Positions 12,452 to 23,954 of a DNA stretch of 64,000 bases are shown here, piece by piece. How positions within the stretch are numbered: position 1 is the stretch's first letter; every line of letters begins with the position of its first letter. The position numbers and the translations under genes are program-made. This DNA comes from Haliclystus octoradiatus (Eukaryota; Cnidaria; Staurozoa; Stauromedusae; Haliclystidae): NCBI GenBank assembly GCA_916610825.1, contig OU744446.1:34445333-34509332 (forward strand). The letters are read 5' to 3'. The notes below the pieces were generated by a model that was not told the DNA's origin, did not search any database, and saw only the letters and a list, made by a program, of their open reading frames with translations.

Positions 12452-12774
12452 CCTGGGGGGTAACTTCCACTGCGCTTCAACGGGGTCGTTTAAATGGAAC
12501 TTTGGCAGAATGACCATAAAAGATTTCACATGATAAAAAAGATACCCCAAATATATTTTTATGAACGGCAGATTCAACTAAAAAAGATGAAAGAAAAAAA
12601 ATTTCATATGCAAAATTTTTTTTGCACCATGAGAAACTTGCAAAGTCGTCAAAAGGATACCTCAAAACAAAATTATGACTAAGCATACCCCAAAAATTTT
12701 TTATGGATGTTGAGAAAGGTACCCTTTAATATTTGAACTTCCCCGTATATCCAAAGTAGGGAAGTTACCCCCCG
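12452..12774. mobile_element. MITE with GGGGGGTAACTTCC ends and 10-bp target duplication (copy A)
   Basis: The left end is CCTGGGGGGTAACTTCC and the right end, reverse-complemented, CGGGGGGTAACTTCCC. It is flanked by a perfect 10-bp direct repeat GGACCTGATG (12442-12451 and 12775-12784). Removing the element and one repeat restores the host LINE reading frame (G-S-A-G-P-D-G-I-Q-P-Q-H), which confirms the borders. The ends resemble copies at 17352-17611 and 21454-21765. The duplication length suggests a Mutator-, Merlin- or P-like family, unproven. Confidence 0.85.
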
Positions 12775-13732
12775 GGACCTGATGGAATTCAACCACAGCA
12801 TATCAAAGACATGATTGCAGCACCTGCAGAAGAACATGGTTCTAAGCTTTTAAAATCATTTACATAAATGGTAAACTTCATGAGATACCATCCACTGCCA
12901 CCAACCATCCAGCAAATATTCTTTAGAGCCTCTATTACTGCATTCAATAAAGAATACAGTGGTTTGAGACATATTCATGAAGTGAGTTATACCATTCATC
13001 GTCTCACATCTAAAGTACTTGTCCCTACTTCAAAACCAGATGCAGTTGAAAGATGTTTACCCATCAACTTGTAATAGGACCCGCACAAGGAGCAGACGCA
13101 GCAATTCACGCTACCTCAGTAATCATGGAGCAATTACCTAATCAACAATATAGCAGTAAAAAATGATTTTTAAAACACTTTCAATAACGTTCGAAGAGAC
13201 TGCTTGTTACAGGAAATGAAAAAATGTGTCCCAGAGCTCTTCAACTACACTGAGCAATCTATTCAAAGACTTCATGCCTTTTTTGTTTGATTGGAACACA
13301 TACTGGAATCTGCCGAAGGTTTGCAGCAGGGCCACCCTCTAGGACCACTTCTCTTCAGAATTGTCTTGATCGAGAGCCTCGATAGCAACTTCAACGTCTG
13401 GTACCCAGATGAAGGTTTTCTTTGCGGAGACATTGAATATGGCCTAAATTTAAATAAATCAAAGTGCTAAGTCATTTCTAGCCAGCAAACAAACATACAA
13501 GCAGAATTAAAGGATTTCAAAGAAACATCCATAGATAATCTCTAGAGCTCCTTGTGGCCCTGATTTGAAACTCAGCAAAGAGCAACATTCTTACAAAGAA
13601 ATCAATAGAATTTATGAAGAAAGGCTGAAATCATTAGACTCGCCTCAAGCAATATATTTACTTCAACATTGCTTCTCATCTCCCAAAATCTTACACAGTA
13701 CCCGCTCATCTTGCTGCATTGACCGTGCCACC

Positions 13733-15376
13733 GTTGTGAGATTTACTTGAAAAAGTAATTAATTAGATTACAAATTACTTTTGCTAAAAGTTCAAAAACT
13801 ACAATACTATAATTACTTTGCTACTTTTGGAATATATTTCAAAACATTACTTTCCTTCAAGATTCCAAACTATATGTATTTTAGGCTGGATAGAAATTTT
13901 TTATTATAATATGTTTACTGTCTGTAGCTGAACCATAGTACATTGTAGTACGAAAGAATCACTAGCTTGAACGACTAAAAAATAAGTATACACCGATAGA
14001 AAAGAAATTATAAAGTAAACTAACTTTTTCTAGATAGTTTCGTCAAATTATTGTGATTAATCTCAGTGGCAATTATTTTAAACATCATCTTTTCTGGCGG
14101 AAAATTGTTGCAACGATTATGAGTTATTATGAGTACTGCGCAGGCGTAACTTTGTTCTGGAAATTAATCATTCATAGATCAAAAAAGCTTGCGTGTTTTT
14201 CTTATCAACTCTACATATGTTGACATCTTCATATTCGAACAATAGAAGTGTCAAATGGCGTGACGAATAAATTCTATGAGAACATATACGGAGTGGATAA
14301 ATCTACGGCAGGAAGTTCTTTGTTCCTTTGTTTTGAAAGTTCACCACAAAACGGATTCTATTTTCAAGTCAAATTGGAGATAATAATAATACTAAGTTAT
14401 AGTAGTAGTAGTATAGACAGTCACATTATAGGAATGTGCCGTCCCTCTTACGCCTTACATATTTGCTACATAAAGAACGCCACAAAACACGGTCAGACAT
14501 AGCTGACAAAGAAACTTTTAAATAACACAATTCACGATACAAAACATTATGAAAAGATACTACTCTACCATAGCCCCGTCGAAGCATCTCCTTCGGTTGC
14601 CAATGAAGGATGTCATGCAGCGGTTGAGGGACATACGTCTTTGATCTTTCGATGTGACCTAAAAAAGACATCTGACGTTGGTGAGCAATAGCAGAGGCAG
14701 AAGGGGAAAGTTTCCTAAGTTTAGCAGTAGACAGTAAGTTGGGCCAATGTACTCCTAAAGCATGCCGAAGCATGGTGTCATAAGCTGAGTCAAGTCGGGT
14801 CAATAGTGAGGTTGATAGAACCCACGTTTCAGAAGCATATAATAGAACAGGTTCTTTCGTGTGTCTGAACAGTCTTAACTTAACGTCAGTGTTGACATCA
14901 GACGCCCAGAATTTATTCAGACCTCTAATTGCTGTTATACTGTTATACTAAGTTATAATATAATCATATCAAAATTGTTTTAATATTTGTTTTTATATAT
15001 AATTATAATCAATGTGTGTATCCATGTTCAAAACATTCTCTCATAAAAACAATAACCAACTCATACAAACAGCAATCACTTCAAATCATTTGGGACATCA
15101 TAATGATAAGCCTAACAATATCGCACTGAAAGCATTTATACCTACTTTATAATAATAAGGCAACAAATATTTTGTAAATAAATCGGGAATAAATTATTTC
15201 GGAAAGTAGTCGGAAAGTAACGTCAATTACTTTAGCGCTGCAAATACTCGTTAATTCAAAAAGTAATTGATTAATTTTTTATAACTTTTCTCAAAAATGT
15301 AATTAATTACCCCTAAAATTACTTCAAAAGTATACGAGTAAGTAACGCGTTACTTTTGTAACGAGAACTCACAACA
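13733..15376. mobile_element. Inverted-repeat DNA element inserted in the LINE relic
   Basis: GTTGTGAG at 13733-13740 is mirrored by CTCACAAC at about 15368-15375. Beyond that, looser terminal similarity (AAGTAATTAATTA and AAAGTAACGCGTTACT motifs on the two ends) extends about 100 bp inwards. The LINE relic reads up to one side and resumes on the other, so this 1.6-kb block is an insertion. No transposase frame is seen. The superfamily is not settled; the AAAGTAAC-rich ends would suit a hAT-like element but no clear 8-bp duplication is visible. Confidence 0.55.
14426..14940 (-). pseudogene. LINE reverse transcriptase C-terminal fragment
   Basis: Read on the minus strand from about 14940, the frame gives LNKFWASDVNTDVKLRLFRH, then EPVLLYASETWVLST and TRLDSAYDTMLRHALGVHWP, then QMSFLGHIER. 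These are the connection blocks after the palm domain of many LINE polymerases (K.RLFR..VEPVLLYGSETW, R.L..LGHV.R). The 5' part, palm and endonuclease are missing, and the frame ends at 14426. It lies inside the inverted-repeat element at 13733-15376, and its strand is opposite to the outer LINE relic, so it is an independent insertion or captured piece. Confidence 0.8.
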
Positions 15377-15847
15377 TTCACAAATATGGCGTCTTGAATT
15401 GAAAAATTGGGACGTACAATGTTTTGAAGCTCTTGAAGATATCGTAAACATAGAAACAAATGATACCGCATGGAAACAAGCAACTTTACAAATATCACAC
15501 GATGGTATTGGTATAAGATCTGCAATAGAAACTTAGACCTTGCCCCTTCGGCATTCGCCCAATCATTGATTGGAACTGGAATCTTGGTACAACATCTCCT
15601 CCTTAATGCCCTTAAAAGCAGGAACGTCAAGGGATACAATGTATCAATCTATCATAATGAAATAAAACCCCATTAAAGCATTCAAGCAAATGAAATGATG
15701 AAATAAATCATGCATGTGAATCAATCAATAGCTTCTCCACGTTCCTACGTATACAAAGTACCAAAGCTGTGAAACAAACGAAAGGCAGTGTGATTTCACT
15801 GAGTGGTCATGGTTGATATTGATTGGGGAGATCCCTCGCAAACAATA

Positions 15848-16272
15848 GGGAGGTTTAGATTTAGTACCGGTACCTGCTCAAGTTCATGTTTAGTCAACAA
15901 GAAGACTGGGTTATACCTGTACTCGTTCTTTCAAAACAAAACGTTTAGATTCAATAACATTAAACCTGAGTTTCTGTTTTCCAGGTAAAAACAAAATTTC
16001 TGACAATTTTTTCAGGATTCATTTTGATTGTAGGTATAAATTTTATAGCGAAAATAAAATTTCATTCAAAAAAGCTCAAGCAAAACCAAAACAAAGCAAA
16101 ACAACGAAATCAAAACATGTACTCCGTGGTTCATGTTTCGCGCCGAAAGGCGTTCCGAAACGAGCAGGTCAGTACAGCTTTCAGAGCATAGGGGCTTTCC
16201 CCAGTGCGCATAAGTGATGTGCAACAAGAAAGCTGTACTCGTAGCTGTACCTGTACTAAATCTAAACCTCCC
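15848..16272. mobile_element. MITE with GGGAGGTTTAGATTTAGTAC ends, TA target site
   Basis: A 425-bp element. The first 20 bp (GGGAGGTTTAGATTTAGTAC) are repeated exactly, inverted, at the other end (16253-16272), and similarity continues as CGGTAC versus AGGTAC. TA is found on both sides (15846-15847 and 16273-16274). Short open frames crossing it are not genes. It is a Tc1/mariner-like non-autonomous element by target site. Confidence 0.85.
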
Positions 16273-17126
16273 TAATAGCAGCGATGACATGAAGACACAA
16301 AGGCCTCAAAATGAAAATATAATTTTTGTTTCGATACGAAGAGTACAAAACGAAAATGAAATAGCAAGCCAAATAAAACACATTAATCATAACACGATGA
16401 TACGAATGATACTACTGTCCACCATTTTGATGGAGAATTGGGAGATTTATCAGCGTACATACGTTTTAAGCAACTCTCTTTTCTATGTCAAGATATGTTA
16501 GGACAGCAGACATAGCTATATTTTTAAGGTCGTAATGTAAGCAGCTAAGCTCCAATTGCACTCTGATAAATAAGATGTATATTAAATCGATAACTGAAGT
16601 TGACTTCGCTATATGATGTTAAGCTTGTTTATGCAATGCGGTGACTTTAATTATGTAATATCATTAAAATCATTAATGCAACATAATAATAAGGAAGATT
16701 ATGGGATAGAATTTGTATAGACTCATCCAAACCAACTGAGACGGAAAAAGTACATCAAAGACATACCCCCTTTTGTCAGTACCAATTTCCTAACCATATA
16801 TTCTAGTGACCATGTTGAATATATCCCCAATGTAACAGACTCAAGCTTTTACTCCAAAATCAAATGTAAATTAATGCTACAACAGCCACATTAACCAATT
16901 CTTAATTAATAAATTTGAGACATATGACAGCGATAAAAGAGACACGATTGGCAACATTTCATTATCTTTTCGACTGCGTCCTGACTAGAAAGAGCAATTT
17001 TAGTCACGTGAGAGTCATGAAGATCAATAGAGAATAGCAGTACTACATTTAAACAAAAGACCTAATACAAACAACTGCATATGATCAATTGCTAAACATT
17101 GAAACTATTTATTTTTTTCCTGGAAA

Positions 17127-19339
17127 TCAGCGGCGGCGGCCACTACGACGACGCCAAAGGGATGGCATTGGATCCGCTCTTTCTTCATCTAATAACAAGG
17201 AACAATGGATGGGAATCAATACCAATGTAATCACAATACTTTTACATAACAATGATCGACATAAGTAGAAAAAAAATTATTGGAATATTTCCATAAAATA
17301 TCAATAAATAATCCGATTACTCGAAGTCTAATGTTCACGGTTAGTGTAATGTCCCGTGGGGGAACTCCAGCTCTTCAGGGACGGAGGATGACACTTTGGA
17401 AAAAGGTAATGTACCAAAAAGTTCTACTAGGATGATTGATTTTAACTAAATACACAAAATGATGCAAAATTCTTGAAAAAGTCAAACATATGCCTACCCA
17501 GAAGCTCCAAAATTTGAAATCTCACGCTCAAAAAGTAATTTCTTAGCTGGATTAGGGACCCAAAAAAGTGGCACGTCCCCGTATAGCCGTCATAGTGGAG
17601 TTACCCCCCGGGTCTAATGCCGTATGTTAATTATCATCGTACATCTTGTGTATAGTTGCACATGATGATGTGTGTTAATATGAGCAGATCCAACCTGACT
17701 TGAATAGCATAAACAACCCAAGCATTCTCAGTATTTGATAACTAACAGCTTTGCCTATAGGATATCATTTGTATTCAATCAGCTGAATGAAATTCATACA
17801 GACATCATGATCTAGCAAATTTGTCACTTGACTTCATTCAGTGGATCATGTTTTTTCGAAGCATTCTACCAATTTAGTGTCAAAGTATATTAAAACTAAT
17901 GATTGATTGTCGTTTCATTATAAATCATTGTAAAAGCTTTTGAGTTTGATCTCTGTCAGGGAAAGGATTACTATAGTGATTAGCAGAGAGTTGACTTTCA
18001 TACAAATAGGAGATTCACAGAATTTTCGAAGGAAGGATACATTATTGCAAATGTCGTAATTTATTATCAAAGAAATATTCACGAAATATTTAAGTACCTT
18101 GCACAGCTTCTGCCTCATCTTCGATGTCTTCATTTTCATCTGCATAAGAAAAATACACAATAGTTCGGAGTCTAGAAATGTACTACTTCCAGTCAAGCCT
18201 TTGTGATCATTTGTGATATTCACCGTGCACACAGCTCTGATTTAAATCAAAGTAAACGCGGTGTATTTAAACACAAAGGAGTACTTGTATTTAGGCGGCA
18301 TACCCATGGATGTGTCTTTTGTACTATTTTGGTTTCCCGCTGTAAAATTTGCTGTTTCCAGCTGTGAATCCGGTATTCATCATTTGAAGTGCCAATCACC
18401 TTGTTAAGAGGTGGTGCCCCAATCGTACTTCAAAAGCAAACAGTCAGGAAATACTATCTATTCTTCTGGGAGTTTCAGGTTTCTAGCAAGATTCATAAAA
18501 GGATACACATATTCGTATACAAAGAGGAATTATCGAAGAGGACGGTTATTTAGACTGGCAGACTATCCTTCAGGCATATAAGCATAACTGCCATGTATAA
18601 CCATTAGATAATCAATCTGACCTGTTCTACTCTCTTCGCTTCATAGTTTACAAAGTCATTTGAATGTCTGCTGTGATATTTTTACCCATTTCCCTTGGAC
18701 CAGTCTATACTGTTTATTGGGATGCGTAAATTATATCTTACCGTACTCTCGTTCATCTTCATCACGGACAGAACCTAAACACGAGTTTAAGAAAGTCAAT
18801 ATATTAGATGCCTCAATTGGTTCTATAATTGCAATTTAGTACAAGTACAAGCATTTTACTAATAGTGAATAGTAATAGTAAATAGTGAATCCAGTTGAGC
18901 ACTGTTTCTAAAACCTTCTATTCCGGTAATCACAATGTTAGAAAATCACAGTTTAATTGTTTTCAAAAGTGATAGATGGGCTGTATAAAAGTAGCTGTTT
19001 GTATCTCGTATGATATACACCCGGTCTAGCAAACGATTCTGAATCTTGTGGGTATTACACAAACAACATAAAGGACTACGTTTACTTAAGATAGTAAGAA
19101 ATTTTCTTTCAGTACCCCATTCGACTTTAACAAGGCCAATTATTTCTAGATGCTGTCCCTCAACCTTGAAATATTTTTTACTTATCATGAAATGCTTGCA
19201 ATCAGTTTGTCGATTAGTATTATTTTCGAATAGTGAAACAGCAACATCATTTTCAAATAATATTTCAGCTTAAATAAATTCACATACCAATGGCAAAAGC
19301 AACTCCAAAGAGCAATACGAAAAGTAATGTCAATTTCAT
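17127..19339 (-). CDS. Secreted cationic peptide precursor, copy 1 (truncated mature peptide)
   Basis: A five-exon gene (first exon non-coding) encoding about 62 aa. Coding exons are 19339-19288, 18774-18742, 18139-18098 and 17188-17127; all junctions are GT-AG and all introns phase 1. Exon 1 gives the signal peptide MKLTLLFVLLFGVAFAIG. Exon 2 encodes SVRDEDEREY and exon 3 DENEDIEDEAEAVQ, a strongly acidic propiece. The last exon starts DEER and continues ADPMPSLWRRRSGRRR, then TGA. The layout (signal, acidic spacer, processing-type EER, cationic Arg/Trp tail) matches precursors of linear antimicrobial peptides in many animals. Function is inferred from this architecture, not from a recognised family. 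Compared with copy 2, a deletion of about 24 bp removes the part encoding the Trp-Gly-Pro tail and brings in an early stop, leaving a 16-residue tail. An AATAAA follows within 20 bp. The minus strand has a TATA box upstream (19833-19840). A neuropeptide-like or DNA-binding role is possible but less likely. Confidence 0.8.
17352..17611. mobile_element. MITE of the GGGGGGTAACTCC family (copy B), in last intron
   Basis: The right end (reverse-complemented) begins CGGGGGGTAACTCCAC. The left end, near TCCCGTGGGGGAACTCCAG, is slightly decayed. Flanks GTGTAATG (17344-17351) and GTCTAATG (17612-17619) form an imperfect 8-bp target duplication. It sits between exons 4 and 5 of the peptide gene. An orthologous insertion is present in copy 2. 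Confidence 0.75.
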
Positions 19340-19760
19340 CTAAAAAATATAATTGAATATAGAATAAATAATTCAAAAATCACATAGAACGTAACAGTAA
19401 TACAAAACACACGCGTAAAGCAGATAACGTAATCAAATCACAGCGATATCCTGATTTACGACTAAGTAGACTAGTTGTATTTTTCAAAATTCACAATAAA
19501 AACATACAGTTTCTTCAACATATCATCACAAATCACAACATATGATGTTCCTATAATTGCTTCGCACGTACAGTAGAATGCAAAATGAAAAAAATTATTT
19601 TGATTGATTTGTGAATTTTCAACCTAACGAAAATCGTTCAAATTAACCAAGTTCTAGATTAAACTGTAAACAACAGTATTTGTATTCTATCTTCAGAGAG
19701 TCAAAAATAAAATACAGACTGGTGCTTTTATTTACATGATTATTACAAATATTCGCATAC

Positions 19761-19810
19761 CTTGGAATTAAGTTGATTTGAATCTTCGTAAGATACCAGA
19801 TCTTCAATGC
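19761..19810 (-). other. Non-coding first exon of peptide gene copy 1
   Basis: Predicted from the TATA box 25-30 bp upstream and a good donor at 19760 (CCAAG then GTATGCG). The next exon begins directly with ATG after TATATTTTTTAG, so the start codon is the first triplet of exon 2. The exon may contain a very short upstream frame (ATG ... TGA) if transcription starts early enough. The exact transcription start is inferred. Confidence 0.55.
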
Positions 19811-19832
19811 TTATCAAACATGTTAATACCAA

Positions 19833-19840
19833 CTTTTATA
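19833..19840 (-). promoter_or_regulatory. TATA box of peptide gene copy 1
   Basis: TATAAAAG on the minus strand, followed by GTTGGTATTAA and the predicted first exon. The same box and spacing are kept in copy 2 (23947-23954). Confidence 0.65.
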
Positions 19841-20050
19841 TGAAAAATTTTCTTCAATATAACAATCAATTATTGTTATATGCTTTATTATAATTCCAAC
19901 TATATTTGCCGCACAACAATCAAAACATATTATGTAAGACGATAAATTTGAGTTGGTTCTTGATTCTGTTATCCTGATTATAATAGAAAATTGTCTTTCA
20001 TTTTGTTAACTAGAGGAAGTAGTTAGAAACGTTTTGTCTTTACATAAAAG

Positions 20051-20618
20051 AAAATCTGAGCGCTCAGTTCGTTTCAACCCTCAACCAAATACTATCTATT
20101 ACTCACCAAATTAAAGAATTATTACATACAATATTATTACCTCGTATTCACATCAATTATTACCGTCTATTTACATTTTCATTATTATATCGTCATTACA
20201 AATTATATTCACTAGAACTTACATTACACGTACTATATTATCAATTAATTAATATTACAACATTTAGCATTACCCTTATTTAGCATTAAACATTTACACA
20301 TTTTTTCATATACAATTCAAATTTATTATCTCAATGTACCATAAATATAGTTGTTATTACATCTTGTACGACTCCGTCGTTTTTGCGGGGGAGCTATGTA
20401 GTGTATAGGATTTTAGCCTCTTATCATTAAGCCTCTCAATCATGTATTCCAATATTTAACCATTGAATTCACTTATATAACAACATCAAATAACAGTTCT
20501 CTGCCTACTGTCATTATAACAAGACATAAATAACGATTCATCGCTGTCTTGTCTATGTGTTTCTAGTAAAGATTCATCCTATATCTTAATCCTCCGCTAA
20601 ATCCACTATCGTTGCACT
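20051..20618. other. spacer between tandem units
   Basis: Very AT-rich sequence with imperfect TTATTACA-type motifs and no coding exon. It has no counterpart in the flanking units. Confidence 0.5.
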
Positions 20619-21180
20619 ATGTTAGGACAGCAGATATAGCTATATTTTTGCTGTCATAATGTAAGCAGCTAAGCTCCAATTGCACTATGATAAATAAAAT
20701 GTATATTAAATCGATAACTGATGATAACATAATGATAAAGAAAGATTATAGCATAGAATTTGTCTAGAAACTTCGTAAATACTTGATTGCGTTAGAAATC
20801 GTGTGCACCATCCAAACCACCTGAGACAGAAAAAATACATCAAAGATAGACCCCCTTTGGTCAGTACCACCGTTCCTAACCATATATTCTAGTGACTACG
20901 TTGAACGTAACAGACCCAAGCTTAATCCAAAATGAAATGTAAATTAATGCTACAATATCCACATTAATCAATTCTTAATTAATAAATTTGAGACATATGA
21001 CAGCGATAAAAGAGACACGATTGGCAACATTTCATTATCTTTTCGACTGCATCCTGACTAGGAAAATCAATATTAGTCACATGAGAGTCATGATGATCAA
21101 TAGAGAATAGCGGTACTACATTTAAACAAAAGCCCTAATACAAACACTGCATATGATCAATTGCTAATCGTTGAAACTAT

Positions 21181-23437
21181 TTATTTTTTGCCTGGGCCTG
21201 GAACACCCCAGCTGAATCTTAATCGGCGGCGGCGGGTACCACGACGACGACGACGCCAAAAGAATGGCTTTGGATCCGATCTCTCTTCATCTAATAACAA
21301 CAAGCAATGAATGGGAATCAATACCAATGTAATCACAATACTTTTACATAACAATGATCGACATAAGTAGAAAAAAAATTATTGGAATATTTCCATAAAA
21401 TATCAATAAATAATCCGATTACTCGAAGTCTAATGTTCACGGTTAGTCTAATGTCCCGGTGGGGGGGGGTAACTCCCGCTTTTCAGGGACGGGGGGAGTG
21501 CCACTTTTGATAAAGGTAAAGTACCCAAAAAGTTCCTTAAATTCTGTTGATGCTACCCAAAAGTTCTACCAAGATGATTGATATTAAGTAAATACACAAA
21601 AATGATGCAAAAAGTTTTAAAAAATTCTTGAGAAAGTCAAAAAATAGGATACCCAGAAGCTCCAAAATTTGAAATCTCATACCCAAAAAGTTTTTCTCAG
21701 CTGGAATATGGACCCCAAACAAGTGGCACGTCCTCGTATAGCCGTCATAGTGGAGTTACCCCCGGGTCTAGTGTCGTATGTTAATTATCATCGTACGTCT
21801 CGTGTATAGTTGAACATGATGATGTTTGTTAATATGAGCAGATCCAACCTGACTTGAATAGAATAAATAACAAAAGTATTCTCAGTATTTGATAACTAAC
21901 AGCTTTGCTATAGCATATTACTTGTATTCAATCAGCTCAGCAGCTGAATGAAATTCATACAGACATCATGATCTAGCCAATTTGTCGCTTGATTTTATTC
22001 AGTGGATCATGTTTTTTCGAAGCATTCTACCAATGTAGTGTCAAAGTATATTAAAACTAATGATTGATTGTCGTTTCATTCTTAATAAATCATTGTAAAA
22101 GCTTGGACCTCTGTCAGGGAAAGGATTACTATAGTGATTAGCAGAGAGTTGACTTTCATACAATTAGGAGATTCACAGAAGATTCGAAGGAAGGGTACAT
22201 TATTGCAAATGTCGTAATTTATTATCAAAGAAACATTTACGAAATATTTAAGTACCTTGCACAGCTTCTGCCTCATCTTCATTGTCTTCATTTTCATCTG
22301 CATAAGAAAAATAGACAATAAATCGAAATCTAGAAATGTACTACTTCCAGTCAAGCGTTTGTGATTATTTGTGATAGTCACCATGCACACAGCTCTTATT
22401 TAAATCAAAGTAAACGCAGTGTATTTAAACACAAAGGTGTACTTCTATTTAGGTGGAAAACACGTGGATGTGTCTTTTGTACTATTTTCCGCTGTAAAAT
22501 TTGCTGTTTCAAGCTGTGAATCCGTTATTCATCATTTGAGATGCCAATCACCTTGTTAAGAGGTGGTGCCCCAATCGTACTTCAAAGGCAAACAGTCAGG
22601 AAATACTATGTATTCTTTTTGGAGTTTTAGGTTTCTAACAAGATTCATAAAAGAAAGGATACACATCCGTATACAGACTGGCAGACTGGCAGACTATCCT
22701 TGAGTCACATAAGCATAACTGCCATGTATAACCATTATAGATAACATTTTGGCCTGTTCTACTCTCTTCGCTTTGAAATTTACCAAGTCATTTGAAAGTC
22801 TGCTATGATGTTTTTACCCATATCTCTTGTACCAGTGTATTGGAATGCGTAAATTAAATCTTACCGTACTCTCGTTCATCTTCATCACGGACAGAACCTA
22901 AACACGAGTTTAAAAAAATCAATATATTAGATACCTCAATTGGTTCTATAATATTGCAATCTAGTACATGTACAAACATTTTGCTAACAGTGAATAGTAA
23001 TAGTAAATACTGTAATATATCCAGTTGAGCACTGTTTCTGGAACCTTCTATTCCGGAAATCACAATGTTAGAAATTAACAGTTAATTTATAATCAAAACT
23101 GACAGATGGGCTGTATTATTAAACTGTTTGTATCCGGTATGTTTAACACCCGGTCTAACAACGATTCTGAATCTTGTGGGTATTACACAAACAATGAAAG
23201 GGACTACGTTTATTTGAGATAGTAAGAAATTTTTCTTTCAGTGCCCCATTCGACTTTAACAACGCCAATTATTTCTGCATGCTGTCCCTCAACCTTGAAG
23301 AGTGTTTTTCCGTATCATGAAATGCTTGCAATCAGTTTGTCGATGATTATTTACATAATATTTGATTTTAAATAAATTCACATACCAATGGTAAGAGCAA
23401 CTCCAAAGAGCAATACGAAAAGTAATGTCAATTTCAT
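21181..23437 (-). CDS. Secreted cationic Arg/Trp-rich peptide precursor, copy 2 (full length)
   Basis: A precursor of 78 aa from coding exons 23437-23386, 22897-22865, 22297-22256 and 21290-21181, with GT-AG introns all in phase 1. Residues 1-18 are the signal peptide (MKLTLLFVLLFGVALTIG). Residues 19-45 form an acidic propiece (SVRDEDEREY, then DENEDNEDEAEAVQ and DEER, about 16 Asp/Glu). The last exon then encodes SDPKPFFWRRRRRGTRRRR followed by LRFSWGVPGPGKK. That tail carries 13 Arg/Lys against one Asp, two Trp, and ends Gly-Lys-Lys, which could be trimmed and amidated. The acidic part would neutralise the basic tail during secretion, as in many antimicrobial peptide precursors; the role in host defence is inferred. 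One domain per exon with uniform phase-1 introns favours exon duplication or swapping. TAA overlaps an AATAAA signal. The gene is transcribed toward copy 1. Confidence 0.85.
21454..21765. mobile_element. MITE of the GGGGGGTAACTCC family (copy C), in last intron
   Basis: Left end TCCCGGTGGGGGGGGGTAAC, right end (reverse-complemented) CGGGGGTAACTCCAC. Target duplication GTCTAATG at 21446-21453 versus GTCTAGTG at 21766-21773. It occupies the same intron position as copy B, so it inserted before the gene duplication. Confidence 0.8.
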
Positions 23438-23878
23438 CTAAAAAATATAATTGAATATAAAAAAATAATTAAAACATCACATAGAACGTAACAGTGATAC
23501 AAAACACACGCGTAAAGCAGATAACGTAATCAAATCACAGCGATATCCTGATTTACGGCTGATTAGACTAGTAGTATTTTTCAAAATTCACAATAAATAA
23601 ATATAGTTTCTTCAACATATCATCATCACAAATCACAACATAAGATGTTCCTATAATTGCTTCGCACGTATAGTAGAATGCAAAATGAAAAAAATTATTT
23701 CGATTGATTTGTGAATTTTCAACCTAACGAAAATCGTTCAAATGATCTAAGTTCTAGATTAAATTGTAAACAACAGTATTTGTAATCTACCTTCAGAGAG
23801 TCAAAATATAGATATATATATATATATATATGAATACAGAATGGTGCTTTTACATGGATATTACAAATATTCACATAC

Positions 23879-23920
23879 CTTGGAATTTGATTTGAATTTT
23901 CGTCAGATAGCAGATCTTCA
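23879..23920 (-). other. Non-coding first exon of peptide gene copy 2
   Basis: Donor after CCAAG (then GTATGTG) at 23878. It contains an ATG whose short frame runs through the splice junction and stops at TGA overlapping the main ATG (…AGATGA…). That would be an upstream frame ending exactly at the start codon, if the junction is as predicted. Transcription start inferred from the TATA box. Confidence 0.5.
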
Positions 23921-23946
23921 ATGTTCATCACACACCTTAATACCAA

Positions 23947-23954
23947 CTTTTATA
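23947..23954 (-). promoter_or_regulatory. TATA box of peptide gene copy 2
   Basis: TATAAAAG on the minus strand in the same context (then GTTGGTATTAA) as copy 1. Confidence 0.65.

Larger units (their letters stand above)
12391..15660 (+). mobile_element. Non-LTR (LINE-type) reverse transcriptase relic, interrupted by two elements
   Basis: Pieces of one decayed reverse transcriptase read on the plus strand. Around 12430-12451 and 12785-12850 the frame gives GSAGPDG then IQPQH; 12868-13080 gives HRLTSKVLVPTSKP and VERCLPINL. At 13190-13480 there is DCLLQEMKKCVPEL, AEGLQQGHPLGPLLF (palm block B) and VWYPDEG where an active site YxDD would stand, so the catalytic Asp pair is lost. Similarity continues at 13560-13730 (LDSPQAIYLLQHCFSSPKIL) and again at 15390-15660 (NDTAWKQATLQISHDGIGIR, LAPSAF). 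Multiple stops and frameshifts show it is dead. Two insertions split it, at 12452-12774 and about 13733-15376. The exact LINE clade is not determined. Confidence 0.75.
16495..20050. repeat. Tandem duplication, unit 1 (peptide-precursor gene)
   Basis: About 3.55 kb from ATGTTAGGACAGCAG near 16495 to the GAGTTGGTTCTTGAT block near 20050. It is highly similar over its length, with small indels, to 20619-24165 (offset about 4.12 kb at the start). The unit holds the whole five-exon gene, its TATA box and an intronic MITE, so all three predate the duplication. About 570 bp of unrelated AT-rich DNA (20051-20618) separates the units. Confidence 0.9.

Noticed and set aside
17918..18232. 104-codon minus-strand frame in the peptide gene region (and its twin at 22082-22390)
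   Set aside because: It reads through introns in a frame different from the spliced exon; the splice-supported acidic frame (DENED…) is conserved with proper GT-AG borders.
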